A stretch of DNA of 26,277 bases, from contig JAEZGU010000134.1 of assembly GCA_023416855.1 (NCBI GenBank), positions 1 through 26,277 on the forward strand, given 5' to 3'. Every line of letters starts with the position of its first letter. The stretch's first letter is position 1. This DNA is from Bacillota bacterium. Lineage in GTDB: Bacteria > Bacillota > Clostridia > Tissierellales > Sedimentibacteraceae. The notes below the pieces were generated by a model, which was not told the origin of the DNA, made no database searches, and worked only from the letters and a program-made list of their open reading frames with translations. Made by a program: the position numbers and the translations under genes. Positions 1 through 7,192 of the stretch are shown here, piece by piece.

Positions 1-1107
1 ATAATGCCTGTTAAGGACGTTATAGAGCCAAGGGTTAAGGTTCAAGGACCTGGTGGAATATTCCCAGGTATGGTAAACAAAGTAGAAACTGTTGGTTCCG
101 GAAAAACACATGTTTTAAAAGGTGCTGCGGTTGTTACAACAGGTAAAATTGTTGGTTTCCAGGAAGGTATAATTGATATGACTGGTACTGGTGCTGACTA
201 TACACCATTTTCAAAACTTAATAATTTAGTTGTAGTTTGCGAACCAATAGATGGTTTAAAACAACATGAGCATGAAAAAGCTTTAAGATTTGCCGGTTAC
301 AAGGTAGCAAACTATTTAGGAGAGCTTGCAAGAAGCTTAACTCCTGATGAAAGTGAAACATTTGAAACACCTTCAATTATAGAAGGCTTTAAGTTGTATC
401 CTGAATTACCAAGAGTAGCATATGTACTAATGCTTCAAAGTCAAGGCTTAATGCACGATACATACGTATACGGTGTTGATGCGAAACAATCATTAACAAC
501 AATGATTTATCCTACTGAAATAATGGATGGAGCTATTGTAAGCGGTAACTGTGTATCTGCATGTGACAAGAATACAACTTACCATCATTTAAACAACCCT
601 GTAATCCACGATTTATTTGCTGAACATGGTAAAACATTAAACTTTGTTGGTGTTATTATAACAAATGAAAATGTATATCTTGCAGACAAGGAAAGATCTT
701 CTAACTGGAGTGCTAAACTTGCAGAATTCTTAGGAGTTGATGGAGTTATAATTTCACAAGAAGGTTTTGGAAATCCTGATACAGATTTAATTATGAACTG
801 TAAAAAAATAGAAGCAAAAGGAATTAAGACTGTTATTATAACAGATGAATATGCAGGCAGAGACGGTTCTTCTCAATCATTAGCTGACGCTGATGCTAGC
901 GCTAATGCAGTAGTAACAGGTGGAAATGCAAATGAAGTTATTGAACTACCTCCTATGGATAAAGTAATCGGTTATATAGATGTTGCTGATATAATTGCAG
1001 GTGGTTTTGATGGTAGCTTACATGCTGATGGAAGTATCACTGCTGAGCTTCAAGTTATTACAGGAGCTACAAATGAATTGGGCTTCAACAGATTAAGTGC
1101 AAGATAG
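1..1107 (+). CDS. grdE: Glycine reductase protein B proprotein GrdE (5' partial)
   Basis: Substrate-binding proprotein of glycine reductase component B. The frame is already open at base 1, and the first visible codons (Ile-Met-Pro-Val-Lys-Asp) match an internal stretch of GrdE, so the ATG at 4 is not the real start. About 59 N-terminal residues should lie upstream; 368 are visible against about 428 for the family. In known GrdE the precursor self-cleaves at a cysteine to give two subunits, one carrying an N-terminal pyruvoyl group that forms a Schiff base with glycine. The visible context Ser-Gly-Asn-Cys-Val-Ser-Ala-Cys contains that site; the first Cys (codon 550-552) falls at the expected position near 242 of the full protein. 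The downstream block with ADKERSSNWSAKLAEFLGVD is typical of GrdE. grdB starts 17 nt after the stop, behind GGAAGGAGGAG. The assignment to glycine rather than sarcosine or betaine rests on overall resemblance to glycine GrdE. Confidence 0.95.
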   Translation: MMPVKDVIEPRVKVQGPGGIFPGMVNKVETVGSGKTHVLKGAAVVTTGKIVGFQEGIIDMTGTGADYTPFSKLNNLVVVCEPIDGLKQHEHEKALRFAGYKVANYLGELARSLTPDESETFETPSIIEGFKLYPELPRVAYVLMLQSQGLMHDTYVYGVDAKQSLTTMIYPTEIMDGAIVSGNCVSACDKNTTYHHLNNPVIHDLFAEHGKTLNFVGVIITNENVYLADKERSSNWSAKLAEFLGVDGVIISQEGFGNPDTDLIMNCKKIEAKGIKTVIITDEYAGRDGSSQSLADADASANAVVTGGNANEVIELPPMDKVIGYIDVADIIAGGFDGSLHADGSITAELQVITGATNELGFNRLSAR

Positions 1108-1124
1108 GAAGGAGGAGAGATAAA

Positions 1125-2429
1125 ATGCTAAAAGTTGTTCATTATATAAATCAGTTCTTTGCTAACATAGGCGGAGAAGAAATGGCTCATATTCCTGCTG
1201 AAGTTAGAGAAGGAGTTGTTGGACCAGGCCTTGCTTTTCAACAAGCTTTTGGAGATGAAGCAGAAATAGTTGCAACTATTATTTGTGGAGACTCATATTT
1301 TAATGAAAACCTTGAAGAAGCAAAACAAACTATAATCAATATGGTTAAAAACTATAACCCAGATTTGTTTATTGCAGGTCCAGCATTTAATGCCGGAAGA
1401 TATGGTGTTGCATGCGGTACTATTGCTAAAGCAGTAAAGGATGAATTAAATATTCCAGTACTAACAGGTATGTATCAAGAAAACCCTGGAGCTGATATGT
1501 TTAAAAACAGTGTATATACTGTTGCTACAAAAAATTCAGCAGCTGGTATGAGAGATGCAGTTAAAAAAATGGCTCCACTTGCACTTAAGCTTGCAAAGGG
1601 AGAAAAAATTGGCGCTTCAAGTGTTGAAGGTTATATGCCAAATGGAATTAGAGTTAATTTCTTTGAAAAAGAAAGAGGATCTAGAAGAGCAGTTAACATG
1701 CTTCTTGCTAAATTAAATGGTAAAGAATTCGTGACAGAATTTCCAATGCCAGATTTTGATAGAGTAGCTCCTAATCCAGCAGTAAAAGATATTACAAAAG
1801 CAAAAATTGCTTTAGTTACATCTGGTGGTATAGTTCCAAAAGGAAATCCTGATCACATTGAATCATCAAGTGCTTCAAAATATGGCAAATATGATATTGA
1901 TGGAGTTATGGATTTAACAGAAGAAACATACGCTACTGCTCACGGTGGATATGACCCTGTTTATGCTAATTTAGATGCAGATAGAGTATTACCGGTAGAT
2001 GTTTTAAGAGAATTCGAAAAACAAGGCAAAATAGGAAGCTTACATAGATATTTCTATACAACAGTTGGTAATGGTACTGCTGTTAAAAATTCAAAGGGCT
2101 TTGCTGAAAAATTTGCTCAAGAATTGTTGGCTGATGGAGTTGATGCAGTTATACTAACATCAACCTGAGGTACCTGTACACGTTGCGGTGCAACGATGGT
2201 AAAAGAAATTGAAAGAGCAGGAATCCCTGTAGTACATATGTGTACAGTAGTTCCTATTTCATTAACTGTTGGAGCTAACAGAATAGTTCCTACAATAGCA
2301 ATTCCTCATCCACTTGGAAATCCAAGCTTATCATTAGAGGAAGAAAGAGATATAAGAAGAAACCTATTAACAAGAGCATTAAAAGCTTTAGAAACAGAAA
2401 TAACAGAGCAAACAGTATTTGAAAAATAA
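1125..2429 (+). CDS. grdB: Glycine reductase protein B selenoprotein GrdB (UGA = Sec at 2166-2168)
   Basis: Selenocysteine subunit of component B. It attacks the Schiff-base-activated glycine and passes the carboxymethyl group to the selenium of GrdA. The frame runs 347 codons to TGA at 2166-2168 and continues in the same frame to TAA at 2427-2429, giving 434 residues, the usual GrdB length. The junction reads Thr-Ser-Thr-Sec-Gly-Thr-Cys-Thr-Arg-Cys-Gly, the UxxCxxC redox motif of GrdB (Sec348, Cys351, Cys354). A 6-bp hairpin begins 12 nt after the UGA (separate entry). The C-terminal part (VPISLTVGANRIVPTIAIPH) is conserved in GrdB. A standard gene caller would split this into a 347-aa protein and an orphan beginning at ATG 2196. 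It sits 17 nt after grdE with a good SD. Confidence 0.96.
2166..2195 (+). promoter_or_regulatory. Sec codon and bacterial SECIS hairpin of grdB
   Basis: TGA at 2166-2168 is followed after 12 nt by a perfect 6-bp inverted repeat, CGTTGC (2181-2186) and GCAACG (2190-2195), around a GGT loop. Bacterial SECIS elements lie just 3' of the UGA inside the coding region and present a short stem with G and U in the loop to SelB. Position, stem and loop fit. The selA, selB and selC genes needed for decoding are outside this window. Confidence 0.8.
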
Positions 2430-2468
2430 TAAGACCACACAATTTTAAGTTGGTGAAGGTCGCTTATT

Positions 2469-2512
2469 CTGAGCAAAAGTGAAAGATGTTATTATCTTTC
2501 ACTGCGCTCAGA
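2469..2512 (+). promoter_or_regulatory. Strong intercistronic hairpin between grdB and trxB
   Basis: A two-part stem: outer arm CTGAGC (2469-2474) with GCTCAG (2506-2511), then after a small internal loop a perfect 10-bp stem AGTGAAAGAT (2478-2487) with ATCTTTCACT (2494-2503), and a 6-nt apical loop. No U-tract follows, so it is not a standard intrinsic terminator. It more likely sets mRNA stability or processing between the grdEB and trxBA parts. It also explains why the open frame that begins at 2479 is not the trxB start. Confidence 0.6.
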
Positions 2513-2547
2513 TTGACACAAGAGTACACAAGGAAAAGAGGTGTAAA

Positions 2548-3483
2548 ATGAGCAAGGTATATGACGTAATGATTATTGGTGCAGGTCCAGCAGGTCTATC
2601 AGCAGGTCTTTATGCAGGTAGAGCTAGACTTAGCACGCTTATAATTGAAAAAGAAAAAGATGGAGGACAAATTGTTCTTACATCTGAGGTTGAAAATTAT
2701 CCAGGTTGCTTAGAAGGTGAGTCTGGTCCTACATTAGTAGACAGAATGGCAGAGCAGGCTAAACATTTTGGTGCAGAAAAAGTTTATGACGAAATAGTTG
2801 AAGTTAAGCTTGAAGGCAAAGAAAAAGTTCTTGTTGGAAAAAAAGGTGAATACGTTGGTAAGACTGTTATAATTGCAGGTGGAGCTACTTCAAAGCCAAT
2901 TGGATGTCCTGGTGAAAAGATATTTACAGGTAAAGGTGTTTCTTATTGTGCAACATGTGATGCTGCATTTTTTGAAGATTTTGAAGTTTTCGTAGTTGGT
3001 GGTGGAGACACTGCTGTTGAAGAAGCATTATACTTAACCAAATTTGCACGAAAAGTTTCAATAATCCATAGAAGAAATGAACTAAGAGCGGCTAAATCAA
3101 TACAAGAAAAAGCTTTTGCAGAGCCAAAACTGAACTTTATTTGGGATTCCGTGGTTAAGGAAATAAAAGGTGATGGAATAGTTGATTCAATGGTTTTAGA
3201 AAATGTTAAAACCGGCGAATTAACAGAAATTGTTGCAGATGAAGATGATGGAACATTTGGAATATTTGTATTTATCGGCTATGAGCCTAAAACTAAATTG
3301 TTTGAAGGAATAATAAATTTAGAAAATGGCTATATTGTAACTGATGAAAATATGAAAACTAATATTGATGGTGTGTTTGCAGCAGGTGATATTAGGGTAA
3401 AAAGTTTAAGACAGGTTGTTACTGCAGCTGCTGATGGTGCAATAGCAGCAGTTCAAGCTGAGAAATACATAGAATCATTATAG
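2548..3483 (+). CDS. trxB: Thioredoxin reductase (NADPH), glycine-reductase linked
   Basis: FAD enzyme that reduces the adjacent thioredoxin, which in turn reduces GrdA. 311 residues from the ATG at 2548, chosen because AAGAGGTG lies just upstream and the protein then starts MSKVYDVMIIGAGPAG; the longer open frame from 2479 would run through the intercistronic hairpin. Seen in the protein: FAD-binding GAGPAG (11-16), redox-active CATC (Cys134, Cys137), NAD(P)H-binding GGGDTAVEEA (151-160), HRRNELR (174-180), and the C-terminal FAD motif with GDIRVKSLRQV. The HRRxxxR motif contacts the 2'-phosphate in NADPH-dependent thioredoxin reductases, so NADPH rather than ferredoxin is the likely donor. 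trxA starts 10 nt downstream. Confidence 0.95.
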   Translation: MSKVYDVMIIGAGPAGLSAGLYAGRARLSTLIIEKEKDGGQIVLTSEVENYPGCLEGESGPTLVDRMAEQAKHFGAEKVYDEIVEVKLEGKEKVLVGKKGEYVGKTVIIAGGATSKPIGCPGEKIFTGKGVSYCATCDAAFFEDFEVFVVGGGDTAVEEALYLTKFARKVSIIHRRNELRAAKSIQEKAFAEPKLNFIWDSVVKEIKGDGIVDSMVLENVKTGELTEIVADEDDGTFGIFVFIGYEPKTKLFEGIINLENGYIVTDENMKTNIDGVFAAGDIRVKSLRQVVTAAADGAIAAVQAEKYIESL

Positions 3484-3493
3484 GAGGTGTAAA

Positions 3494-3811
3494 GTGCTAT
3501 TACTAGATAAAGAAAACTTTGAAAAAGAAGTATTGCAAGGCGAAGGCTATATTTTAGTTGATTTTTTTGGAGACGGATGTGCTCCATGTGAAGCTTTGAT
3601 GCCTCATGTTATGGAGTTATCTGAAAAATATGGCGATAAAATTAAATTTACTAAATTAAACACAACTAAAGCAAGAAGAGTTGCTATAGGACAAAAAGTA
3701 TTAGGTTTACCTGTTGTTGCTATTTACAAGGATGGAGAAAAAGTAGAAGAGTTAATAAAAGAAGATGCTACTCCAGAAAATGTAGAAGCAATGGTTAAAA
3801 AATATATTTAA
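3494..3811 (+). CDS. trxA: Thioredoxin with GCAPC active site
   Basis: Small dithiol carrier (105 aa) that links TrxB to the selenoprotein GrdA. It starts at GTG 3494 behind TAGGAGGTGTAAA; no ATG is as well placed. The thioredoxin fold is clear from DFFGDGCAPCEALMPH, with redox Cys29 and Cys32, and the cis-proline region LGLPVVAIYKDGE. The near-universal WCGPC is replaced by GCAPC: the tryptophan is Gly and the first intervening residue is Ala. Glycine-reductase-linked thioredoxins are known for GCVPC-type sites, so this variant fits a dedicated partner of GrdA rather than a general thioredoxin. It is 11 nt upstream of grdA. Confidence 0.93.
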   Translation: MLLLDKENFEKEVLQGEGYILVDFFGDGCAPCEALMPHVMELSEKYGDKIKFTKLNTTKARRVAIGQKVLGLPVVAIYKDGEKVEELIKEDATPENVEAMVKKYI

Positions 3812-3822
3812 GGAGGATTTAA

Positions 3823-4296
3823 ATGAGCTTATTACAAGGTAAAAAAGTAATTATAATAGGCGACAGAGATGGAATTCCAGGTCCAGCTATTGAAGAATGT
3901 GTAAAAACAGCTGGCGCTGAAGTTGTATATTCATCTACTGAATGCTTTGTCTGAACTAGCGCAGGCGCAATGGATTTAGAAAATCAAAAAAGGGTTAAAG
4001 ATTTAGCTGAAAAGTATGGTGCTGAAAATTTAGTAGTTGTACTTGGAGCAGCTGAAGGTGAAGCAGCAGGTCTTGCTGCAGAAACAGTAACAAACGGAGA
4101 CCCTACTTTTGCAGGTCCATTGACAGGAGTTCAGTTAGGACTCTCAGTATTCCATGTATGTGAACCGGAAATTAAGGATGAAATAGATGAATCAGTTTAT
4201 GATGAACAAATAAGTATGATGGAAATGGTATTGGATGTTGATGATATAATTAACGAAATGACACCAATACGTGAAGATTTCTGTAAATATCTATAA
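3823..4296 (+). CDS. grdA: Glycine reductase selenoprotein A GrdA (UGA = Sec at 3952-3954)
   Basis: Small selenoprotein shared by glycine, sarcosine and betaine reductases. Its Sec carries the carboxymethyl group as a selenoether, and after ketene-like transfer to protein C it is reoxidised to a Se-S bridge that thioredoxin reduces. It starts at ATG 3823 behind AAGGAGGATTTAA. The frame meets TGA at 3952-3954 (residue 44) and continues to TAA at 4294-4296, giving 157 residues, normal for GrdA. The junction Cys-Phe-Val-Sec-Thr-Ser-Ala-Gly-Ala-Met is the CxxU motif of GrdA (Cys41, Sec44). A caller that treats UGA as stop would report only the fragment from ATG 3970. The neighbours trxA and grdC support the role. 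Confidence 0.96.
3952..3971 (+). promoter_or_regulatory. Sec codon and probable SECIS of grdA
   Basis: TGA at 3952-3954. Downstream, GCG (3959-3961) and CGC (3966-3968) can pair around a CAGG loop, with further weak pairing outside. This is shorter and less convincing than the grdB hairpin. The Sec assignment itself rests on the protein homology on both sides of the UGA. Confidence 0.5.
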
Positions 4297-4298
4297 TG

Positions 4299-4328
4299 AA
4301 TTTGCTTCGCACACCTGCGAAGCAAATT
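4299..4328 (+). promoter_or_regulatory. Perfect 12-bp hairpin between grdA and grdC
   Basis: AATTTGCTTCGC (4299-4310) pairs with GCGAAGCAAATT (4317-4328) around ACACCT. It begins 3 nt after the grdA stop and ends 10 nt before the grdC SD. No U-tract follows. Likely roles are partial attenuation or 3'-end protection, giving more GrdA than protein C, as expected for a small carrier selenoprotein shared by the complex (inference). Confidence 0.65.
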
Positions 4329-4347
4329 TCAAATAACGGAGGTTATT

Positions 4348-5880
4348 ATGAATAGTGTTATTAAAGGTACCAGCTTTATATTGGTACATGTACCTGATAT
4401 GATAATTCATAACGGTACAACTCAAACAACCGAAAAAGCCGTTAACCCAAATTCTGAATATTTAAAGCAAGTTAAAGGACATTTAAGAACCTTTGAACAG
4501 GTAGTTGGATATTTGCCAAACCAAACATATATAGGAAACATAACTCCAGAAGAATTAGGCAAATATGAACAGCCTTGGTATGATAAAAATTTAGATAATG
4601 CAGATAGATTTGGTAAATACGGAGAAATAATGCCTCAGGACGAATTTATCGTGTTGATGCAAATGTGTGATGTATTTGACTTAGTCAAACTAGAAAGTAA
4701 ATTTATTGAAGATACAAAAAAGAAATTAAATAAACATCCATTATTTGATGAAAGTTTGTTACAAAGAATTAAGACAGGTGAAGAACTATCTGTTATAAAA
4801 AAGTATGTTGAAGAAGAACATGCAGAACCATTGTATCATAACGATAATCTAATAGGATGTGTTAAAAGAGCTCATGATCTTGATATAAACTTGAGCGCTC
4901 ATGTAATGCATGAAAATCTTGTTTCAAAAGCATCTAATGTACTTGCTTTACTAAATTTAGTTTATAAAAACAATATAAACAAAGAAGATATTGATTATGT
5001 AATAGATTGTTGTGAAGAAGCATGTGGGGATATGAATCAAAGAGGCGGCGGTAACTTTGCAAAGGCATGTGCAGAGGTAGCTGGCTTTGTTAATGCAACC
5101 GGTTCAGATACAAGAGGATTCTGTGCAGCACCGACACATGCATTAATTGAAGCGGCGGCATTAGTAAAAGCAGGAGTATTTAAGAATGTTATAGTTTCTG
5201 CAGGTGGAGCAACCGCTAAGCTTGGTATGAACGGAAAAGACCATGTTAAGAAAGGTCTTCCTATATTAGAGGATGTTCTTGGTGGATTTGCAGTATTGAT
5301 TAGTCAGAACGACGGCATTAATCCTGAAATCAATCTTGATTTAGTAGGTAGACATACAGTTGGAACAGGTTCATCACCTCAAGCTGTTATTACATCATTA
5401 GTGTCATCATTAGATAAAGCGGGTATGAAAATAACTGATGTAGATAAATACTCTGTAGAAATGCAAAATCCAGATGTTACTAAACCGGCAGGAGCAGGAG
5501 ATGTTCCATTAGCAAACTATAAGATGATAGGTGCTTTAGCTGTAAAACGTGGAGACATTGATAAAAAGGATTTGGCTTTATTTACTGAACAACATGGTAT
5601 GCAGGGTTGGGCTCCAACACAAGGACATATACCTTCAGGGGTTCCATACTTAGGATTCTGCAGACAAGATATATTAGACGGTAAAATTAAGAATGCTATG
5701 ATAGTAGGAAAAGGAAGCTTGTTCTTAGGTAGAATGACAAACTTATTTGATGGAGTATCATTTATAATTGAAGCTAATAAAGGTAAATCAGAACCACAAT
5801 CAACTATATCAGAGGAAAAGGTAAAAGAATTAATAGCACAGGCATTAAAGAATTTCGCTTCGAATCTGATAGCTGAGTAG
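4348..5880 (+). CDS. grdC: Glycine reductase protein C beta subunit GrdC
   Basis: Larger subunit of component C, which takes the acetyl unit from carboxymethyl-selenoGrdA and with GrdD forms acetyl phosphate. 510 residues, normal length, starting at ATG 4348 behind ACGGAGG. It belongs to the beta-ketoacyl synthase III/thiolase-like fold. A conserved cysteine lies in the block TGSDTRGFCAAPTHALIEAA (Cys259), in the place of the acyl-accepting cysteine of that superfamily. The GGGNFAKACAEVAGFVNATG stretch just before it and the C-terminal block around GMQGWAPTQGHIPSG are typical of GrdC. It is followed after 8 nt by grdD. Confidence 0.95.
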   Translation: MNSVIKGTSFILVHVPDMIIHNGTTQTTEKAVNPNSEYLKQVKGHLRTFEQVVGYLPNQTYIGNITPEELGKYEQPWYDKNLDNADRFGKYGEIMPQDEFIVLMQMCDVFDLVKLESKFIEDTKKKLNKHPLFDESLLQRIKTGEELSVIKKYVEEEHAEPLYHNDNLIGCVKRAHDLDINLSAHVMHENLVSKASNVLALLNLVYKNNINKEDIDYVIDCCEEACGDMNQRGGGNFAKACAEVAGFVNATGSDTRGFCAAPTHALIEAAALVKAGVFKNVIVSAGGATAKLGMNGKDHVKKGLPILEDVLGGFAVLISQNDGINPEINLDLVGRHTVGTGSSPQAVITSLVSSLDKAGMKITDVDKYSVEMQNPDVTKPAGAGDVPLANYKMIGALAVKRGDIDKKDLALFTEQHGMQGWAPTQGHIPSGVPYLGFCRQDILDGKIKNAMIVGKGSLFLGRMTNLFDGVSFIIEANKGKSEPQSTISEEKVKELIAQALKNFASNLIAE

Positions 5881-5888
5881 GAGGTAAC

Positions 5889-7061
5889 ATGTCCGAAAAA
5901 CAAGTAAATCAAATTATCGGAAAAGTATTCAACCAGTTGGCTGATACTTTAATCAGCGGAGAATATGGACAAAAGCCAAGAGTAATTGTAACTGCATTAG
6001 GTAGTGAGCATGGCGAAGAAAATATAATTACAGCAGCTTTAAATGCAAATAAGAATGGTGCTGATACAACCGTTATTGCAACTAAAAAAGTTGAAGGAGC
6101 TAACACTGTTTTAGTAAAATTTGAAGATGAAGCTCATAAAATAATGGAAGAAATGCTAAACAGTAAAGCAGTAGATGCTGCTGTAACAATGCATTATCCA
6201 TTTCCAATAGGAGTATCTACTGTAGGAAGAATTGTAACTCCGGGTACAGGCAAGGAAATGTTTATTGCAACTACAACAGGAACTTCATCAACTGATAAAG
6301 TAGAGGGCATGATAAAAAATGCTATTTACGGCATAATTACTGCTAAAGCATGCGGTATTAAAAACCCGACTGTAGGCATATTAAACGTTGATGGTGCAAG
6401 ACAAACTGAAATAGCATTAACAAAGCTTAAAAAACAGGGCTATGATATTAATTTTGCTGCATCAAAAAGATCTGACGGTGGTGCTGTAATGAGGGGAAAT
6501 GACCTGTTAATGGCTTCATGCGACGTAATGGTTATGGATTCATTAACCGGCAATTTAATGATAAAAATATTTTCATCTTTTACTACAGGTGGCAATTATG
6601 AATCACTTGGCTATGGATATGGACCAGGTGTAGGTGATGGCTTTGACAAATTAATATTAATTATCTCAAGAGCCTCAGGTGCACCTTTAGTAGAAGGAGC
6701 AATTAAATTTGCCTCTGACTTAGTAAGAGGTAACTATCAAAAAATAGCTAAAGAAGAATTTGAAAAAGCAAAAAATGCGGGACTTAATGATATACTAAAC
6801 AGCCTTAAGGTTTCTAAGAAAACTGAAGAAGCTGAGGAAGTAACAGCTCCGGATAAAACAGTTGTTACATCCCAAATATCAGGCATAGAAATTATGGATT
6901 TAGAAGAAGCAGTTAAATTATTGTGGAAACATAATATATATGCTGAAAGTGGAATGGGTTGTACAGGTCCTATAATTTTAGTTAATGATGCTAAAATAAA
7001 TGAAGCAATTAAAATTCTTGAAGACAATGAATTTATAGCTTCAGAAAAAACAGATTGCTAG
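5889..7061 (+). CDS. grdD: Glycine reductase protein C alpha subunit GrdD
   Basis: Alpha subunit of component C, which completes transfer of the acetyl group to phosphate, giving acetyl phosphate for ATP synthesis by acetate kinase. 390 residues, the usual size, starting at ATG 5889 behind TAGGAGGTAAC. The first ~300 residues resemble PlsX-type phosphate acyltransferases, with GSEHGEENI near the start. The C-terminal part contains SGMGCTGPIILV with Cys358, at the position of the cysteine implicated in acetyl transfer in GrdD. It is the last gene of the operon; a U-tailed hairpin follows. Confidence 0.95.
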   Translation: MSEKQVNQIIGKVFNQLADTLISGEYGQKPRVIVTALGSEHGEENIITAALNANKNGADTTVIATKKVEGANTVLVKFEDEAHKIMEEMLNSKAVDAAVTMHYPFPIGVSTVGRIVTPGTGKEMFIATTTGTSSTDKVEGMIKNAIYGIITAKACGIKNPTVGILNVDGARQTEIALTKLKKQGYDINFAASKRSDGGAVMRGNDLLMASCDVMVMDSLTGNLMIKIFSSFTTGGNYESLGYGYGPGVGDGFDKLILIISRASGAPLVEGAIKFASDLVRGNYQKIAKEEFEKAKNAGLNDILNSLKVSKKTEEAEEVTAPDKTVVTSQISGIEIMDLEEAVKLLWKHNIYAESGMGCTGPIILVNDAKINEAIKILEDNEFIASEKTDC

Positions 7062-7075
7062 TTATTAATTAATTT

Positions 7076-7139
7076 GTCATTCTGAACTCTGTAAGAATAT
7101 ACATATTATTTCTTTTCAGTGTTTGGGATGACTTTTTTT
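7076..7139 (+). terminator. Rho-independent terminator of the grd operon
   Basis: GTCATTCTGAAC (7076-7087) can pair along all 12 positions, including three G-U pairs, with GTTTGGGATGAC (7121-7132), followed directly by seven T (7133-7139). The 33-nt region between the arms may hold weaker inner pairing. It separates grdD from rpoN. Confidence 0.75.
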
Positions 7140-7140
7140 G

Positions 7141-7168
7141 TTGTAAAATTAATATAATTTGATATAAT
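7141..7168 (+). promoter_or_regulatory. Sigma-A type promoter of rpoN
   Basis: TTGTAA (7141-7146), 16-bp spacer, TATAAT (7163-7168). It lies just after the grd terminator and 25 nt before the rpoN start, so rpoN is probably transcribed on its own. Confidence 0.6.
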
Positions 7169-7192
7169 ATAGTAAAGAGGAGTGATATAATT

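Noticed and set aside
2196..2429. A separate 77-aa gene after a stop codon at 2166
   Set aside because: It is the C-terminal part of GrdB after the Sec codon; the protein context on both sides of the UGA is the GrdB redox motif.
5517..7027. Minus-strand open frames opposite grdC and grdD (and similar ones opposite gapA, pgk, hppA, rnr)
   Set aside because: They lie entirely opposite well-conserved genes, lack SD sites and show low-complexity translations; they are shadows of the coding strand.
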